A DNA stretch of 64,000 bases from Meiothermus sp. (GCF_026004055.1 NZ_BPIJ01000001.1:62001-126000); one strand, 5' to 3'; positions 35,596-44,887 are shown, counted from the stretch's first letter. The notes: generated by a model not told the origin, from the sequence alone. Program-made: numbers and translations.

Positions 35596-36750
35596 ATGCG
35601 CTCCAATTTTTTGCCATTTTCGCCTCCATTGATCGGCGAAGAAGAAATTGACGAGGTTGTGGATACCCTGCGCTCCGACTGGATTACCACCGGGCCCAAA
35701 ACCAAGCGCTTTGAAGCCGAGTTCGCCCGGCGCTTTCAGGCCCCCGCTGCGCTGGCCCTGAACTCTTGTACGGCTGCTTTGCACACGGCTTTGATGGGGC
35801 TAGGGATTGGCCCCGGTGACGAGGTTATTACCACCACCCTTACCTTCGCAGCCTCGGTAAACGTGATTGAGCATGTGGGGGCCCGCCCGGTACTGGTGGA
35901 TGTGGAGCCCGATACCCTCAATATAGACCCAGCCGGTGTGGAGCGGGCTATTACCCCCAAGACCAAAGCCATCCTGGTGGTGCACTATGCCGGGCATCCG
36001 GTAGACCTCGAGGCCATCCGGGCCCTGGCCGAACCCCGGGGCATTGCCATTATCGAAGATGCGGCCCACGCCGTGGCAGCCCGCTACAAGGGGCGGCCCA
36101 TCGGTTCGGGCAACAACCCGACTGCGTTTAGTTTCTACGCCACCAAAAACCTCACCACTGCCGAAGGGGGGATGCTGACCGGCGAGCCCGAGTTCGTGGA
36201 GCGCTGCCGGGTGCTCTCGCTGCATGGAATGAACCGTGACGCCTGGAAGCGGTATGGGCAGGGTGGGAGCTGGTACTACGAGGTGGTGGCGCCGGGCTTT
36301 AAGTACAACATGACCGACCTACAAGCGGCTTTGGGCTTGGTTCAACTGCGCAAGCTCGAGGTCATGCAGCAGCGTCGTTGCCAGATTGTGGCCGCCTATC
36401 AGGCAGCTTTTGGCCCACTGGAGGCCTTTCAGACCCCGGTGGCCCGCCCCGAGGTAGACCATGCTTGGCACCTGTATGTGCTGCGCTTGTGGCCTAAACG
36501 CTTGGGTATGGAGCGCGACCGTTTCATCGAAGAGCTAAAATCCCGCAACATCGGGACTTCGGTACACTTCATCCCCATTCATCTGCACCCTTACTACCGC
36601 GACAAGTACGGTTACCAACCCCACGACTTTCCGGTGGCGCTCGACAACTTCCAAAGAATGGTCAGCCTTCCGCTTAGCCCGCGCATGACCGACCAGGACA
36701 CCGCCGACGTTATAGAAGCGGTGCTCGAGCTAGCGTCTTTGCGGGCCTGA
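35596..36750 (+). CDS. DegT/DnrJ/EryC1/StrS-type sugar aminotransferase
   Basis: 384 residues, PLP fold type I. Family blocks: [20 protein letters not shown] at the N-terminus, [43 protein letters not shown] (Asp stacks on PLP), and the Schiff-base Lys in [15 protein letters not shown]. Members transaminate 4-keto or 3-keto nucleotide sugars such as UDP-4-amino-4-deoxyarabinose precursors; the exact sugar is unknown. It may feed the nearby exopolysaccharide locus. It converges with the crotonase gene with no spare base between the stops. Confidence 0.9.
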   Translation: MRSNFLPFSPPLIGEEEIDEVVDTLRSDWITTGPKTKRFEAEFARRFQAPAALALNSCTAALHTALMGLGIGPGDEVITTTLTFAASVNVIEHVGARPVLVDVEPDTLNIDPAGVERAITPKTKAILVVHYAGHPVDLEAIRALAEPRGIAIIEDAAHAVAARYKGRPIGSGNNPTAFSFYATKNLTTAEGGMLTGEPEFVERCRVLSLHGMNRDAWKRYGQGGSWYYEVVAPGFKYNMTDLQAALGLVQLRKLEVMQQRRCQIVAAYQAAFGPLEAFQTPVARPEVDHAWHLYVLRLWPKRLGMERDRFIEELKSRNIGTSVHFIPIHLHPYYRDKYGYQPHDFPVALDNFQRMVSLPLSPRMTDQDTADVIEAVLELASLRA

Positions 36751-37557
36751 CTATAAAGGGGAGCTCTTCTGGAAGCGGGGCTTGCGTTTTTCGCGCAGAG
36801 AAGCCAGCCCTTCTCTGGCATCGGGGCCCAAAAAGCCCATAAACTCCAGCGCCAGCGAGGTGTCGAAGTTGGGCCCCATCATGCGCAACCAGTTGTTGAG
36901 GGCGTACTTGGTGAAGCGGATGGCAGTCGGGGAGCCCTGGGTTAGTTTTTGCGCAATTTTGAGGGCTTCGGCATAGACCTCCTGGTCTTCCACACACCGA
37001 GACACCAGCCCGATGCGCTCGGCTTCTTCGCCCGAAAGCGGCTCGTTTAGCAGGAGATAATACTTGGCCTTGCTCAGCCCACAGAGCAACGGCCAGACCA
37101 TCACCGAGTGGTCGCCCGCCGCTACCCCCAGCCGCACGTGCCCATCCACGATACGGGCGGTTTTGCCAGCCACGCTGATGTCCGCCAGCAGCGCCACGGC
37201 CAACCCGGCCCCCACCGCCGGGCCCTCGATGGCGGCCACAATGGGCTTCGAGCAGTTCACCACGCCGTACACCAGGTCGCGGGCTTCCTTCCAGACCCGC
37301 AGCAGGGTCTCGTAGTCCTGGATCATGGCCTCGATCATCTCGAAGTCGCCGCCGCTGCTAAAAGCCCCGCCCTCGCCCCGTACCAGCACCGCCCCGATGG
37401 TTTCATCGGCATCGATATCCCGCCAGACATAGGCCAGCTCCCGGTGCATGGGGTGGTCGGCGGCATTGAGGCGGCCGGGGTTGGAAAGAACGACTTCCAG
37501 GACGCCCTCGCTGGGTCTATCGAACTTCAAACGCTGGTAGGTTTGTTGCCAGTCCAT
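36751..37557 (-). CDS. Crotonase-fold protein lacking both catalytic Glu
   Basis: 268 residues with a clear enoyl-CoA hydratase/isomerase fold: the oxyanion loop is [16 protein letters not shown] and the second loop [19 protein letters not shown]. In hydratases two Glu residues act on the substrate, one in the GGGCELALA-type helix and one in the E-x-x-LG-x-x-PG segment. Here these positions read GAGLAVALL and [10 protein letters not shown], so neither Glu is present. The protein probably performs another crotonase reaction (isomerase, decarboxylase, thioesterase or ligase type) on a CoA ester. It is a single gene, divergent from xdhA. Confidence 0.82.
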   Translation of the reverse strand: MDWQQTYQRLKFDRPSEGVLEVVLSNPGRLNAADHPMHRELAYVWRDIDADETIGAVLVRGEGGAFSSGGDFEMIEAMIQDYETLLRVWKEARDLVYGVVNCSKPIVAAIEGPAVGAGLAVALLADISVAGKTARIVDGHVRLGVAAGDHSVMVWPLLCGLSKAKYYLLLNEPLSGEEAERIGLVSRCVEDQEVYAEALKIAQKLTQGSPTAIRFTKYALNNWLRMMGPNFDTSLALEFMGFLGPDAREGLASLREKRKPRFQKSSPL

Positions 37558-37866
37558 GCCAGCAGTTTACGCAATTGGCCAGAAGCAACGCGCAAGCCGG
37601 GGCGATACCAGCGCATACTCCCACAGCCGCTTTTGCCGGAGTGTGGGCTTCCCTCGAGGTGTAAAAGTGGGATTCGTGCTGGATACAACGCTGTGGAGAT
37701 GTTTTTGGTGTACCTGCACCGAGTCGCTCTCGGGCTGCCGGCCAGGCTACCCCAGGGTCGGCAAGGCTCCAAGCCTGCCCTGTGGGGTTTGTTGCCTCAC
37801 GGAAATATGGGTTTACTGGGTAGTACAATAAACAGCTATAAGCAGTTCCGCCTCTGGAGGGCTTGG
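37558..37866. other. Intergenic region before xdhABC
   Basis: About 310 bp. I find no convincing gene. It holds the region upstream of the crotonase-fold gene and, near xdhA, a TACAAT hexamer at 37824-37829 that could be a -10 box (no clear -35), followed by GGAGG at 37856-37860, the ribosome binding site for GTG 37867. Confidence 0.4.
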
Positions 37867-39252
37867 GTGGTTGAAATCAGCTTTTTGTTGAATGGGCAAA
37901 CCGTTCGGGTTTCCAATATAGATCCGCACACCACGGTGCTCTCCTGGCTGCGCCAACAGGGCTTAATCGGTAGCAAAGAGGGCTGTGCCGAGGGGGAGTG
38001 TGGGGCCTGCGCGGTACTGCTTTTGCGGCCCGACGGTCAGGGTTCGCGCTTGGAAGCCGTAAACGGCTGCTTGCTGTTTTTGCCGAGCCTGGCGGGTCAG
38101 GAGGTCTGGACGGTGGAGGGGCTGGCCCAGGGGGATAGGCTCCACCCGGCACAGGAAGCCATGCTCCAGGGGGGCTCGCAGTGCGGCTACTGCACGCCGG
38201 GTTTTGTGGTGAGCATGGCCGCGGAGTACTACCGCAAGGGGCGGCAGGGCTTTGACCTCGAGGCCCTCTCCGGCAACCTCTGCCGCTGCACCGGTTACCG
38301 CCCCATCCGGGATGCCGCCCTTTCCTTGGGGGAGCCTCCACCGAGCGACCCCCTGGCCCGGCGGCTGGAGCAGCCCGCGCCCCCGCTGGGCCCGGTGCGC
38401 TACACCGCTCAGCGTACCTACTTGCGCCCAACCTCCTTAGCCGAGCTTTTCCAGATGCAAGCCGAGTACCCCCAGGCCCGGCTGCTGGCCGGGGGCACCG
38501 ACCTGGCGGTGGAAGCCAACCAGCGCTTTGTCCGGGCCGAAGCCCTCCTTGACCTGAGCACCCTCCCTGAGCTGAAGACCCTGCGCTGGGAACCGGCCTA
38601 TGTGGAGCTTGGGGCCGGCCTGACCCTCTCGGAGCTCGAGCGCGCCCTGCAGGGCCGCATTCCCCTTCTTTCGGCCTGGTTTCCCCTTTTCGCCTCCCGC
38701 TTAATCCGCAACCGGGCCACCCTGGGGGGCAACCTGGGGACGGCCTCGCCCATCGGCGATGGGCCCCCGGTGCTGCTGGCCTTGGGGGCCGAGGTGGTGC
38801 TGGGCGGCCCGTCAGGGGAGCGCACGCTGCCGCTGGAGGCTTTCTTTACCGGCTACCGCAAGACCGCTCTGGTGTCTGGCGAGCTCATCCGGGCGGTGCG
38901 GATACCCCTGCCTCTGGCCCCCCTAGCCCGCTTCTTCAAGGTGGCCAAGCGCACCCTGGACGACATCTCCACCGTGGCCGCGGCCTTCGCGCTGGAACTG
39001 GAGGAGGGCCGGGTGAAGCGGCTTCGCATCGGGCTGGGTGGGGTGGCCCCCACCCCGGCGCGGGCCTATCAGACCGAGGCCTTCCTCTTGGGCAAGCCCT
39101 GGGAGGAGCGCACCGTGCGGGCCGCCGCGGAGGTTTTGCGGGGCGAATTCCAGCCCATCAGCGACCACCGGGGCAGCGCAGCCTACCGCAGGGCGATGCT
39201 TGGGAGCCTGCTTTTGAAGTTCTACCAAGAGACCCAGGAGGTGTGGGTATGA
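37867..39252 (+). CDS. xdhA: Xanthine dehydrogenase small subunit (2Fe-2S plus FAD)
   Basis: 461 residues. The N-terminal plant-type ferredoxin domain has CAEGECGACAVLLL, and the second cluster domain has GGSQCGYCTPGFVVSM and NLCRCTGYRP, giving two [2Fe-2S] centres. The FAD domain (about 180-340) has LLAGGTDLAVE and RNRATLGGNLGTASPIGD, and a CO-dehydrogenase flavoprotein C-terminal domain ends the protein. Together with XdhB it oxidises hypoxanthine/xanthine with NAD as likely acceptor. Start GTG 37867 is 6 nt after GGAGG; the long open frame upstream is antisense to the crotonase gene and not coding. The stop overlaps the xdhB ATG (ATGA). Confidence 0.9.
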   Translation: MVEISFLLNGQTVRVSNIDPHTTVLSWLRQQGLIGSKEGCAEGECGACAVLLLRPDGQGSRLEAVNGCLLFLPSLAGQEVWTVEGLAQGDRLHPAQEAMLQGGSQCGYCTPGFVVSMAAEYYRKGRQGFDLEALSGNLCRCTGYRPIRDAALSLGEPPPSDPLARRLEQPAPPLGPVRYTAQRTYLRPTSLAELFQMQAEYPQARLLAGGTDLAVEANQRFVRAEALLDLSTLPELKTLRWEPAYVELGAGLTLSELERALQGRIPLLSAWFPLFASRLIRNRATLGGNLGTASPIGDGPPVLLALGAEVVLGGPSGERTLPLEAFFTGYRKTALVSGELIRAVRIPLPLAPLARFFKVAKRTLDDISTVAAAFALELEEGRVKRLRIGLGGVAPTPARAYQTEAFLLGKPWEERTVRAAAEVLRGEFQPISDHRGSAAYRRAMLGSLLLKFYQETQEVWV

Positions 39253-41558
39253 GAGCGGTCGGAAAGGCTATTCCTCACGAGTCGGCCCCCCTGCACGTGA
39301 CCGGGCGGGCCCTCTACACCGACGACCTGCTGCCCCGCTACCCAAACGCCCTCCACGCCTGGCCGGTGCAGGCCCCCCATGCTCACGCCCGTATTGTGCG
39401 GCTGGAGGTTCAGCCTGCTTACGGGGTACCGGGGGTGGTGCGGGTGCTCACCGCGAAGGACGTGCCGGGCCTCAACGACTCGGGGCTCAAGGGCGACGAG
39501 CCGCTGTTCCCCGATGAGGTGATGTACTTCGGCCAGGCGGTGGCCTGGGTGCTGGCCGAGAGCGAGGAAGCCGCCCGGCTGGGGGCCGAGCGGGTGGAGG
39601 TGGAGTACGAGCCGCTGCCAGCCATTCTGAGCATTCAGGAAGCCATCCGGCAGGGGAGCTTCCAGGGCGCGATGCTACATGCCAGGCGTGGCGATGTGGA
39701 ACGGGCTTTGCAGGAATCGGCGCGGGTACTGGAGGGCGAGCTCGAGCTCGGTGGGCAGGAACACTTCTATTTGGAAACCCAGGCCTCGCTGGCCCTGCTC
39801 GATGAGGCCGGCCACCTGCTGGTGCATTCCTCCACCCAGCACCCTTCCGAAACCCAGGAGATTGTGGCGCAGGTGCTGGGCCTGCCGCGCAACCGGGTCA
39901 CGGTGCAGTGCATCCGGATGGGCGGGGGCTTCGGCGGCAAGGAGGTTCAAGCCAACCCCTATGCGGCGGTGGCGGCCCTGGGGGCCTATCTGACTCACCG
40001 CCCGGTGCGGGTGCGGCTCAACCGGCTTCAGGACATCACCCTCACCGGCAAGCGCCATCCCTTTTATGCCCGCTGGAAGGTGGGTTTTTCCCAGGATGGC
40101 CTGGTGAATGCTCTTCAGATGGAACTCTTTTCCGACGGCGGCTGGTCGCAAGACCTGAGCGAGCCGGTGATGGCCCGGGCGGTCTGTCATGCCGACAACG
40201 CCTATTACATCCCCCACATGGATGTGAAAGGCCGGGTCTGCAAGACCCACAAGACCTCGCAGACGGCCTTCCGGGGCTTTGGCGGGCCGCAGGGGATGGT
40301 CTTTATCGAAGAGGTGATGGACCGGGTGGCCCGCAGCCTGGGCCTGCCCCCCGAGGTGGTGCGGGAACGCAACTTCTACCGGCAAGAGGGCGGCAGGAAC
40401 ATCACTCCCTACGGCCAGGAAGTAAAGGATGTGGAGCGCATCCAACTCATCTGGGAAGAACTCAAGCAGAGCGCCCTGTTTGAGCGGCGCCGGCTCGAGG
40501 TAGCCGAGTTCAATCGGCAAAACCCCCACCGCAAGCGGGGCCTGGCCATCACCCCGGTCAAGTTTGGCATCTCCTTCAACTTCACCACCTACAACCAGGC
40601 CGGGGCGCTGGTGCTGATCTACCAGGACGGCTCGGTGCAGGTCAATCACGGCGGCACCGAGATGGGCCAGGGACTGCACACCAAAATCCAGCAGATTGCC
40701 GCCGAGGCCCTGGGGGTGCCGCTCGAGGCCATCCGGGTGATGCCCACCCGCACCGACAAGGTGCCCAACACCTCGGCCACCGCGGCCTCTACCGGGGCCG
40801 ACCTGAACGGCGGGGCCGTGCGGGATGCTTGCGAGAAAATAAAAGCCCGCCTGGCCGTGGTAGCGGCGCAAAAGCTGGGGGTTCATCCCGCCGATGTGGT
40901 CTTCGAGGACGGCCAGGTATGGAGCCTCTGGAAGCCCCAAGAGCGGCTGAGCTTTACCGAGGTTGTAAAGACCGCCTATGCCCAGCGGGTGCAGCTCTTT
41001 GCTGACGGCTTCTACCGCACCCCGGGGCTTCACTGGGACAAGACCCGCATGTGGGGTAAGCCTTTCCACTACTTCGCTTTTGGGGCAGCGGTGAGCGAGG
41101 TGGAAGTGGATGGCTTTACGGGGCAGTACGCCCTGCGCCGGGTGGACATCCTGCACGACGTGGGCGACTCGCTTTCGCCCTTGGTGGACCTGGGCCAGGT
41201 GGAAGGGGGATTCATCCAGGGCCTGGGCTGGCTCACCCTGGAGGATCTGCGCTGGGACGAGAAGGGCCAGGTGGCCACCCGCTCGGCCAGCACCTACAAG
41301 CTGCCCAGCTTCTCCGAGCTGCCCGAGGTCTTCAACGTGCGGCTTTTGCCCCGGGCCACCGAGCCAGGGGTGGTGTACGGCTCCAAAGCGGTGGGGGAGC
41401 CCCCCCTGATGCTGGCCATCTCGGTGCGCGAAGCCCTGAAGGACGCGGTGGCGGCTTTTGGGGGGGGCATCGTAGAACTGGCCTCGCCGGCCACGCCCGA
41501 GGCGGTCTACTGGGCCATCGAGAAGGTGCGGCAGAGGGCCTTGGTTACGGGGGATTGA
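39249..41558 (+). CDS. xdhB: Xanthine dehydrogenase molybdopterin subunit
   Basis: 769 residues. Molybdenum-hydroxylase motifs: MGGGFGGKEVQ (Moco pocket and substrate Glu), TAFRGFGGPQG (with the purine-orienting Arg), GGTEMGQGLHTKIQQIA, and the C-terminal GEPPLMLAISVREALKDA, which carries the catalytic Glu. The combination with Arg and two Glu fits true xanthine dehydrogenases better than aldehyde or CO dehydrogenases. ATG 39249 has AGGAGG 9 nt upstream and overlaps the xdhA stop. The maturation gene xdhC follows immediately. Confidence 0.92.
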   Translation: MRAVGKAIPHESAPLHVTGRALYTDDLLPRYPNALHAWPVQAPHAHARIVRLEVQPAYGVPGVVRVLTAKDVPGLNDSGLKGDEPLFPDEVMYFGQAVAWVLAESEEAARLGAERVEVEYEPLPAILSIQEAIRQGSFQGAMLHARRGDVERALQESARVLEGELELGGQEHFYLETQASLALLDEAGHLLVHSSTQHPSETQEIVAQVLGLPRNRVTVQCIRMGGGFGGKEVQANPYAAVAALGAYLTHRPVRVRLNRLQDITLTGKRHPFYARWKVGFSQDGLVNALQMELFSDGGWSQDLSEPVMARAVCHADNAYYIPHMDVKGRVCKTHKTSQTAFRGFGGPQGMVFIEEVMDRVARSLGLPPEVVRERNFYRQEGGRNITPYGQEVKDVERIQLIWEELKQSALFERRRLEVAEFNRQNPHRKRGLAITPVKFGISFNFTTYNQAGALVLIYQDGSVQVNHGGTEMGQGLHTKIQQIAAEALGVPLEAIRVMPTRTDKVPNTSATAASTGADLNGGAVRDACEKIKARLAVVAAQKLGVHPADVVFEDGQVWSLWKPQERLSFTEVVKTAYAQRVQLFADGFYRTPGLHWDKTRMWGKPFHYFAFGAAVSEVEVDGFTGQYALRRVDILHDVGDSLSPLVDLGQVEGGFIQGLGWLTLEDLRWDEKGQVATRSASTYKLPSFSELPEVFNVRLLPRATEPGVVYGSKAVGEPPLMLAISVREALKDAVAAFGGGIVELASPATPEAVYWAIEKVRQRALVTGD

Positions 41559-41559
41559 G

Positions 41560-42432
41560 GTGCGTTGGTTTGAGCACCTTTCCCGCCTGACCGAGCAAAA
41601 AGTGCCGCTGGTGTTGGTCACGCTGCTTTCGGTGCGGGGCCACGCGCCGCGGGAGGCCGGGGCCAAGATGCTGGTGACTGAGGATGCAGCCTACGGAACC
41701 ATCGGCGGGGGGAACCTCGAGGCCACCGCCATCGGGCTGGCCCGGAAGATGCTGGAGGAGGGGGGCCGGGCCCCGCAGGTGCACACCCTGCGCCTCACCG
41801 AGAACGCCCCCGCCGAGCACGGGGTGCAGTGCTGCGGAGGGGAGGTGCAGGTTTTGCTCGAGGCCATCCATCCCAATCGCCCCACGGTGGCCCTCTTTGG
41901 GGTGGGGCATGTGGGCTGGGCCCTGGCCAAGGTACTCTCGATCCTGCCCATCGAGCTATGGCTGGTGGACTCGAGGGCCGACATGCTGCACGAGGAGCGC
42001 CTGAAGCCCCTGCAGGACGCGGCAAGGCTACGGGTCTTCCAGGCCCCCATCCTGGACAGCGTTGTTCAAGACCTGCCGGCGGGGGCCCACCTGGTGGTTA
42101 TGACCCACGACCACGCCGAGGATTTGTTCGTGCTCGAGGCCGCCTTGCGCCGGGGCGACCTGGGCTTTATCGGCCTGATTGGCTCGGCGGTCAAGTGGCG
42201 CAACTTCCAGCACAAGCTCTTGCAGCAGGGCCTATCCCAGGCCGATTTGGCCCGGGTCACCTGCCCCATCGGCTTACCCCTCACCCGGAGCAAGGCTCCG
42301 GAGGCCATCGCTATTGCGGTGGCGGCGCAACTGCTGCCTTTGCTGGTGGGCAGGGGAGAGGCTCAGAGCCCAACGCCCAAGGCCGAAAGCGCCAGCGAGG
42401 ATGAGCGGCAGCGGTCTACAGCCGATGGCTAG
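41560..42432 (+). CDS. xdhC: XdhC-family molybdenum cofactor insertion factor
   Basis: 290 residues. N-terminal XdhC/CoxI domain (VRGHAPREAGAKMLV, GTIGGGNLEATAIG, and the conserved Cys in EHGVQCCGGEVQV) and a C-terminal Rossmann domain (VALFGVGHVGWALAKVL, VMTHDHAEDLFVLEAALRR, GLIGSAVKWRNF). XdhC binds sulfurated Moco and loads it into XdhB. GTG 41560 starts 1 bp after the xdhB stop. A hairpin-rich element begins 18 bp beyond its stop codon. Confidence 0.93.
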   Translation: MRWFEHLSRLTEQKVPLVLVTLLSVRGHAPREAGAKMLVTEDAAYGTIGGGNLEATAIGLARKMLEEGGRAPQVHTLRLTENAPAEHGVQCCGGEVQVLLEAIHPNRPTVALFGVGHVGWALAKVLSILPIELWLVDSRADMLHEERLKPLQDAARLRVFQAPILDSVVQDLPAGAHLVVMTHDHAEDLFVLEAALRRGDLGFIGLIGSAVKWRNFQHKLLQQGLSQADLARVTCPIGLPLTRSKAPEAIAIAVAAQLLPLLVGRGEAQSPTPKAESASEDERQRSTADG

Positions 42433-42450
42433 GGTGAGCGAGGCCCAGCT

Positions 42451-43050
42451 TACAGCGCTCTTCACAGACGTGGCCGCCCACGAAAACGAGAAGGGACAAG
42501 CAGACGTGCCTCACCGAGGTGAGGCACGCTTGTCTGCGTTGCGTCTGGGCCAGGTTAGCCACGTTGTGGCTAACCTGGCAGACGCATGTTACGCACTGGG
42601 GCCCGGCCCACGGGTGCTTGGGTTTCGAGTTTCCCGGCGGCCCCTGTTCAGTCCAGGGCAAAAGATTCTTAGTGCTCTGGTAACAAAATACGCAGTATGG
42701 GGTTTAGCCTTCAGAACGCGCCGTGTCTCGTAAACCTGGGCCTTCGGTGCCTTGCCTGTACGGTCATGCAAAAAGCACCCCACCCCGCTTCGCCCCTTCC
42801 CTCCCCTACTGCGTAGGGGAGGCCAGGTGGGGTGGCTGACCTGGCCCTTCACGCAGCGGATTGGGGGCCTTGCCTAATACCCTCCTCCACCCTCCCTACG
42901 CGGTAGGGAGGGCGTTTTTAGGCCATCTCGGGGGCCGAAGTGGGATGGAATCTCTACATCGATGTATTCAGTGTGCGGTACAAAACTTCGGAAATTTAGT
43001 TACCAGACCACTTAGTCCCCGATGGCTCAATATTTGTGAAGAGTGCTCTA
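42451..43050 (+). mobile_element. Hairpin-rich MITE, family 1, copy 2 (interrupted)
   Basis: Left end TACAGCGCTCTTCACAG; right end, read on the minus strand, TAGAGCACTCTTCACA. The outer TA on each side fits a TA target duplication of the IS630/Tc1-mariner kind. Inside are the hairpins GTGCCTCACC-GA-GGTGAGGCAC and a perfect 13-bp stem CCAGGTTAGCCAC/GTGGCTAACCTGG. The element is split at a CTTAG by a second element (42673-43010). Without that insert and one CTTAG it would be about 257 bp. Its right end supplies the stop codon of the next minus-strand gene. The whole 42433-43047 gap is accounted for by these two elements. Confidence 0.85.
42673..43010. mobile_element. MITE family 2, 338 bp, nested in family 1 copy 2
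   Basis: Inverted ends match at 15 of 17 positions: TGCTCTGGTAACAAAAT at 42673-42689 and, on the other strand from 43010, TGGTCTGGTAACTAAAT. It is flanked by the direct repeat CTTAG (42668-42672 and 43011-43015), which occurs once at the equivalent uninterrupted place in copy 3 (62764-62768). The inside has two stem-loops (CCCCTACTGCGTAGGGG near 42812 and CCTCCCTACGCGGTAGGGAGG near 42892, the second followed by GCGTTTTT and able to act as a terminator) and no transposase frame. Confidence 0.85.
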
Positions 43051-43734
43051 CTTTGAGCAGTCTAGCTTGAAGCGCAGGCTGGGGTTGGGGGTGCTGAAGG
43101 CCAGGTTGTACTTCTGCTTGATGTTGTTGGTGTCCATCTCGATCAGGAGCTTGGTTGGGGTGTCGGTGCGGTTGCTGGTGAACTTGAGCTTGGTGCTAAC
43201 GCCAGCACCTTGAGGAATGGCGGCGTTGTAGATTTTGGCTTCGTAGGATTCGCGGGCCAGGGCGTTTCCCTCCATGCGCTGGGTGGTACCGTCGGCAAAG
43301 GCCAGGGTAAGGCTGCTGGGGTCTTTGAAGCCGGCGTTCCAGGCCTCGAGGGTTTTGGCGGTGGCGTTGCGCACCTCAAAGTCTATGGCCCAGCCCTTGA
43401 GGCCGTTTTCGTCAAACGCCTCAACCTTGGTAGCTCGGGCCCGCCAGATGCCGTTGTTGAGCCACTCGTTCAGGCAGCCCTCGAGGCTGGCCCGCTGGTC
43501 GGCCCCGGCTACCGGCGAACCGCTCAGGCTCACGGTATTGCCCGAGACCGAGGCCGTAACGCCCAAAGCCCGCAGGGCGCTCACCGGTACATAGGTCTGC
43601 CCGCCCACCACGAGGGCCTTGCTGCTCTGGGCCTGCCCATTCACCACCAGGTTGAGCTGCCGCTGCACGGCCTGGGCCAGCACCAGCCCCAGCACGCCCA
43701 CCCCTAGCCAAGCCAAAATTCTGCGGTTGTTCAT
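43048..43734 (-). CDS. Secreted stalk-domain (Cu-amine-oxidase N-like) protein
   Basis: 228 residues. Signal peptide MNNRRILAWLGVGVLGLVLAQA, then a copper-amine-oxidase N-terminal-like (stalk) domain (LNLVVNGQAQSSKALVVGGQ, then YVPVSALRALGV), then an immunoglobulin-like region with RMEGNALARESYEAKIY. These domains are found in exported, often wall-bound proteins and do not bind copper. ATG 43734 has AAAAGGAG upstream. The stop TAG (43050-43048) lies exactly in the terminal TA of the inserted element, so the original C-terminus may have been altered. It is the last gene of the minus-strand secreted-protein block. Confidence 0.75.
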   Translation of the reverse strand: MNNRRILAWLGVGVLGLVLAQAVQRQLNLVVNGQAQSSKALVVGGQTYVPVSALRALGVTASVSGNTVSLSGSPVAGADQRASLEGCLNEWLNNGIWRARATKVEAFDENGLKGWAIDFEVRNATAKTLEAWNAGFKDPSSLTLAFADGTTQRMEGNALARESYEAKIYNAAIPQGAGVSTKLKFTSNRTDTPTKLLIEMDTNNIKQKYNLAFSTPNPSLRFKLDCSK

Positions 43735-43843
43735 AGTTGCTCCTTTTAGAGGTCTATTGTCCATAGTTTATAGCCGATAGCCGTTAGTAACCGTCCTCTG
43801 ACCCAAGACTATGGACTATCGACCATTCACTATCGAACCTAGC

Positions 43844-44416
43844 TTACGGGCTTTGCACCGTCCCCATGCCGGTTAGGAAGGTGGCGGTGAGGGTGCGGCT
43901 CGAGATGGTGCCCTGTACAACGCTATTTTCCTCGGCAATCAGATAAAAGGTTTTGGGGCCCGCGCTGTCCACCGGAAATACCCGCTCGCTGCTTACGATA
44001 TAGCGATAAGTCCAGGCGGGCAGCCCGCCGGGAAGCGAGATGCGCTTGTCCTGGTCGGGGCGGATGGTATCGGCGGTGTTGGAAACCGCCAGGGTGAACA
44101 TGGCGCTCGAGGTGCCGGTGTATTCCACATTGAGCTGGGCCGTGGCGCTCACCCTCACATACCCCGGCCCCGGCACATTGATGGTCACGCTGTCCACAGC
44201 CGGGGTATCGGTGATGGCGATGGCGTTGGACGCGGCGGTCTGAGCTACGCCGGGCAGGGCGTTGTTCAGCGCGGCAAAGTTGGCATTGACCTCGGCGGCC
44301 CGGATGGGACTACCAGCGCTAAAGGTATGCGGCAGATTAATGCCGGCCAGGGCCCAAAAGCCGAGGCTGGACAAGCCGCTGCCAAGGGCCAAAAAGAAGA
44401 GGTTTTTGTTGGACAT
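43844..44416 (-). CDS. Secreted protein with FSAGxPIxAxEVNxNF domain
   Basis: 190 residues: a signal-anchor N-terminus (MSNKNLFFLALGSGLSSLGF) followed by a short motif TFSAGSPIRAAEVNANFAAL that is shared with the gene at 44888-45219, and a C-terminal beta-rich domain (VTINVPGPGYVRVSATAQL). The shared motif is seen in many exported or tail-fibre-like proteins, where it precedes a variable domain. Function unknown. It begins 9 bp after the barrel-like gene on the same strand. The 109-bp gap after it contains short repeats of TATCGA and an inverted repeat GTCCATAGT (43759-43767) / ACTATGGAC (43808-43816). Confidence 0.7.
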   Translation of the reverse strand: MSNKNLFFLALGSGLSSLGFWALAGINLPHTFSAGSPIRAAEVNANFAALNNALPGVAQTAASNAIAITDTPAVDSVTINVPGPGYVRVSATAQLNVEYTGTSSAMFTLAVSNTADTIRPDQDKRISLPGGLPAWTYRYIVSSERVFPVDSAGPKTFYLIAEENSVVQGTISSRTLTATFLTGMGTVQSP

Positions 44417-44425
44417 ATCCCATCC

Positions 44426-44875
44426 TCACAAACGCACGTTGACTCCGCCCCGCAGGCCAAAACCGGCGCCCGGCCCGTTGAAGGTGAAGACCCCCTCCAA
44501 AAAGGTATACACGTTGCCGGTGGGCAGCTCGAGGCCCGCGGCCAGGGCGAAGATGGGGCCGCTCACGCCCCCTCCGGAGAACCCCAAACCCACGCTGGGG
44601 CCGGCATAGATTTGCAGCGGCTCGAGGTTTAGGCTCACCAGCGGCCCTGCGCTCAGGGTGGCGGCAAAGCTGCTGCTCAGGGCGGCATCGGCCACCGCCC
44701 GCAAGTGCACAGAAACCGGGGTGGCCTGCACCAGATTGCGCACCGTAAACTGCAGGTTACCCTGGGCCGAGGAGCCGCCGCTCCCGGCGCTGAAGCTGAG
44801 CCCGCCCCCCAGGCTAAAATCGGCGGCCCAGGCCCAGGAGAGGAGCAAAAACCCGAGAATCCAAGCGTTTCTCAT
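44426..44875 (-). CDS. Small secreted Gly/Ser-rich beta protein
   Basis: 149 residues with signal peptide MRNAWILGFLLLSWAWA and a mature part of alternating small and hydrophobic residues (FSLGGGLSFSAGSGGSSAQG, LQIYAGPSVGLGFSGGGVSG), ending GAGFGLRGGVNVRL with an aromatic-free but hydrophobic C-terminus. This resembles a small outer-membrane beta-barrel or a self-assembling surface protein. No family recognised. It lies between the two FSAG-motif genes on the same strand. Confidence 0.65.
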   Translation of the reverse strand: MRNAWILGFLLLSWAWAADFSLGGGLSFSAGSGGSSAQGNLQFTVRNLVQATPVSVHLRAVADAALSSSFAATLSAGPLVSLNLEPLQIYAGPSVGLGFSGGGVSGPIFALAAGLELPTGNVYTFLEGVFTFNGPGAGFGLRGGVNVRL

Positions 44876-44887
44876 GCCTACCCTCGA

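Noticed and set aside
37108-37866. Long in-frame extension upstream of xdhA
   Set aside because: Antisense to the crotonase gene; the ferredoxin domain begins at GTG 37867 after a good ribosome binding site.
39675-41666. 663-codon open frame antisense to xdhB
   Set aside because: His/Gly/Leu-rich composition typical of the reverse strand of a high-GC gene; the plus strand has all molybdenum hydroxylase motifs.
42416-42661. Short open frames inside the MITE copies (also near 11435, 62451 and 62474)
   Set aside because: They follow the repeat on either strand, differ between copies and lack ribosome binding sites.
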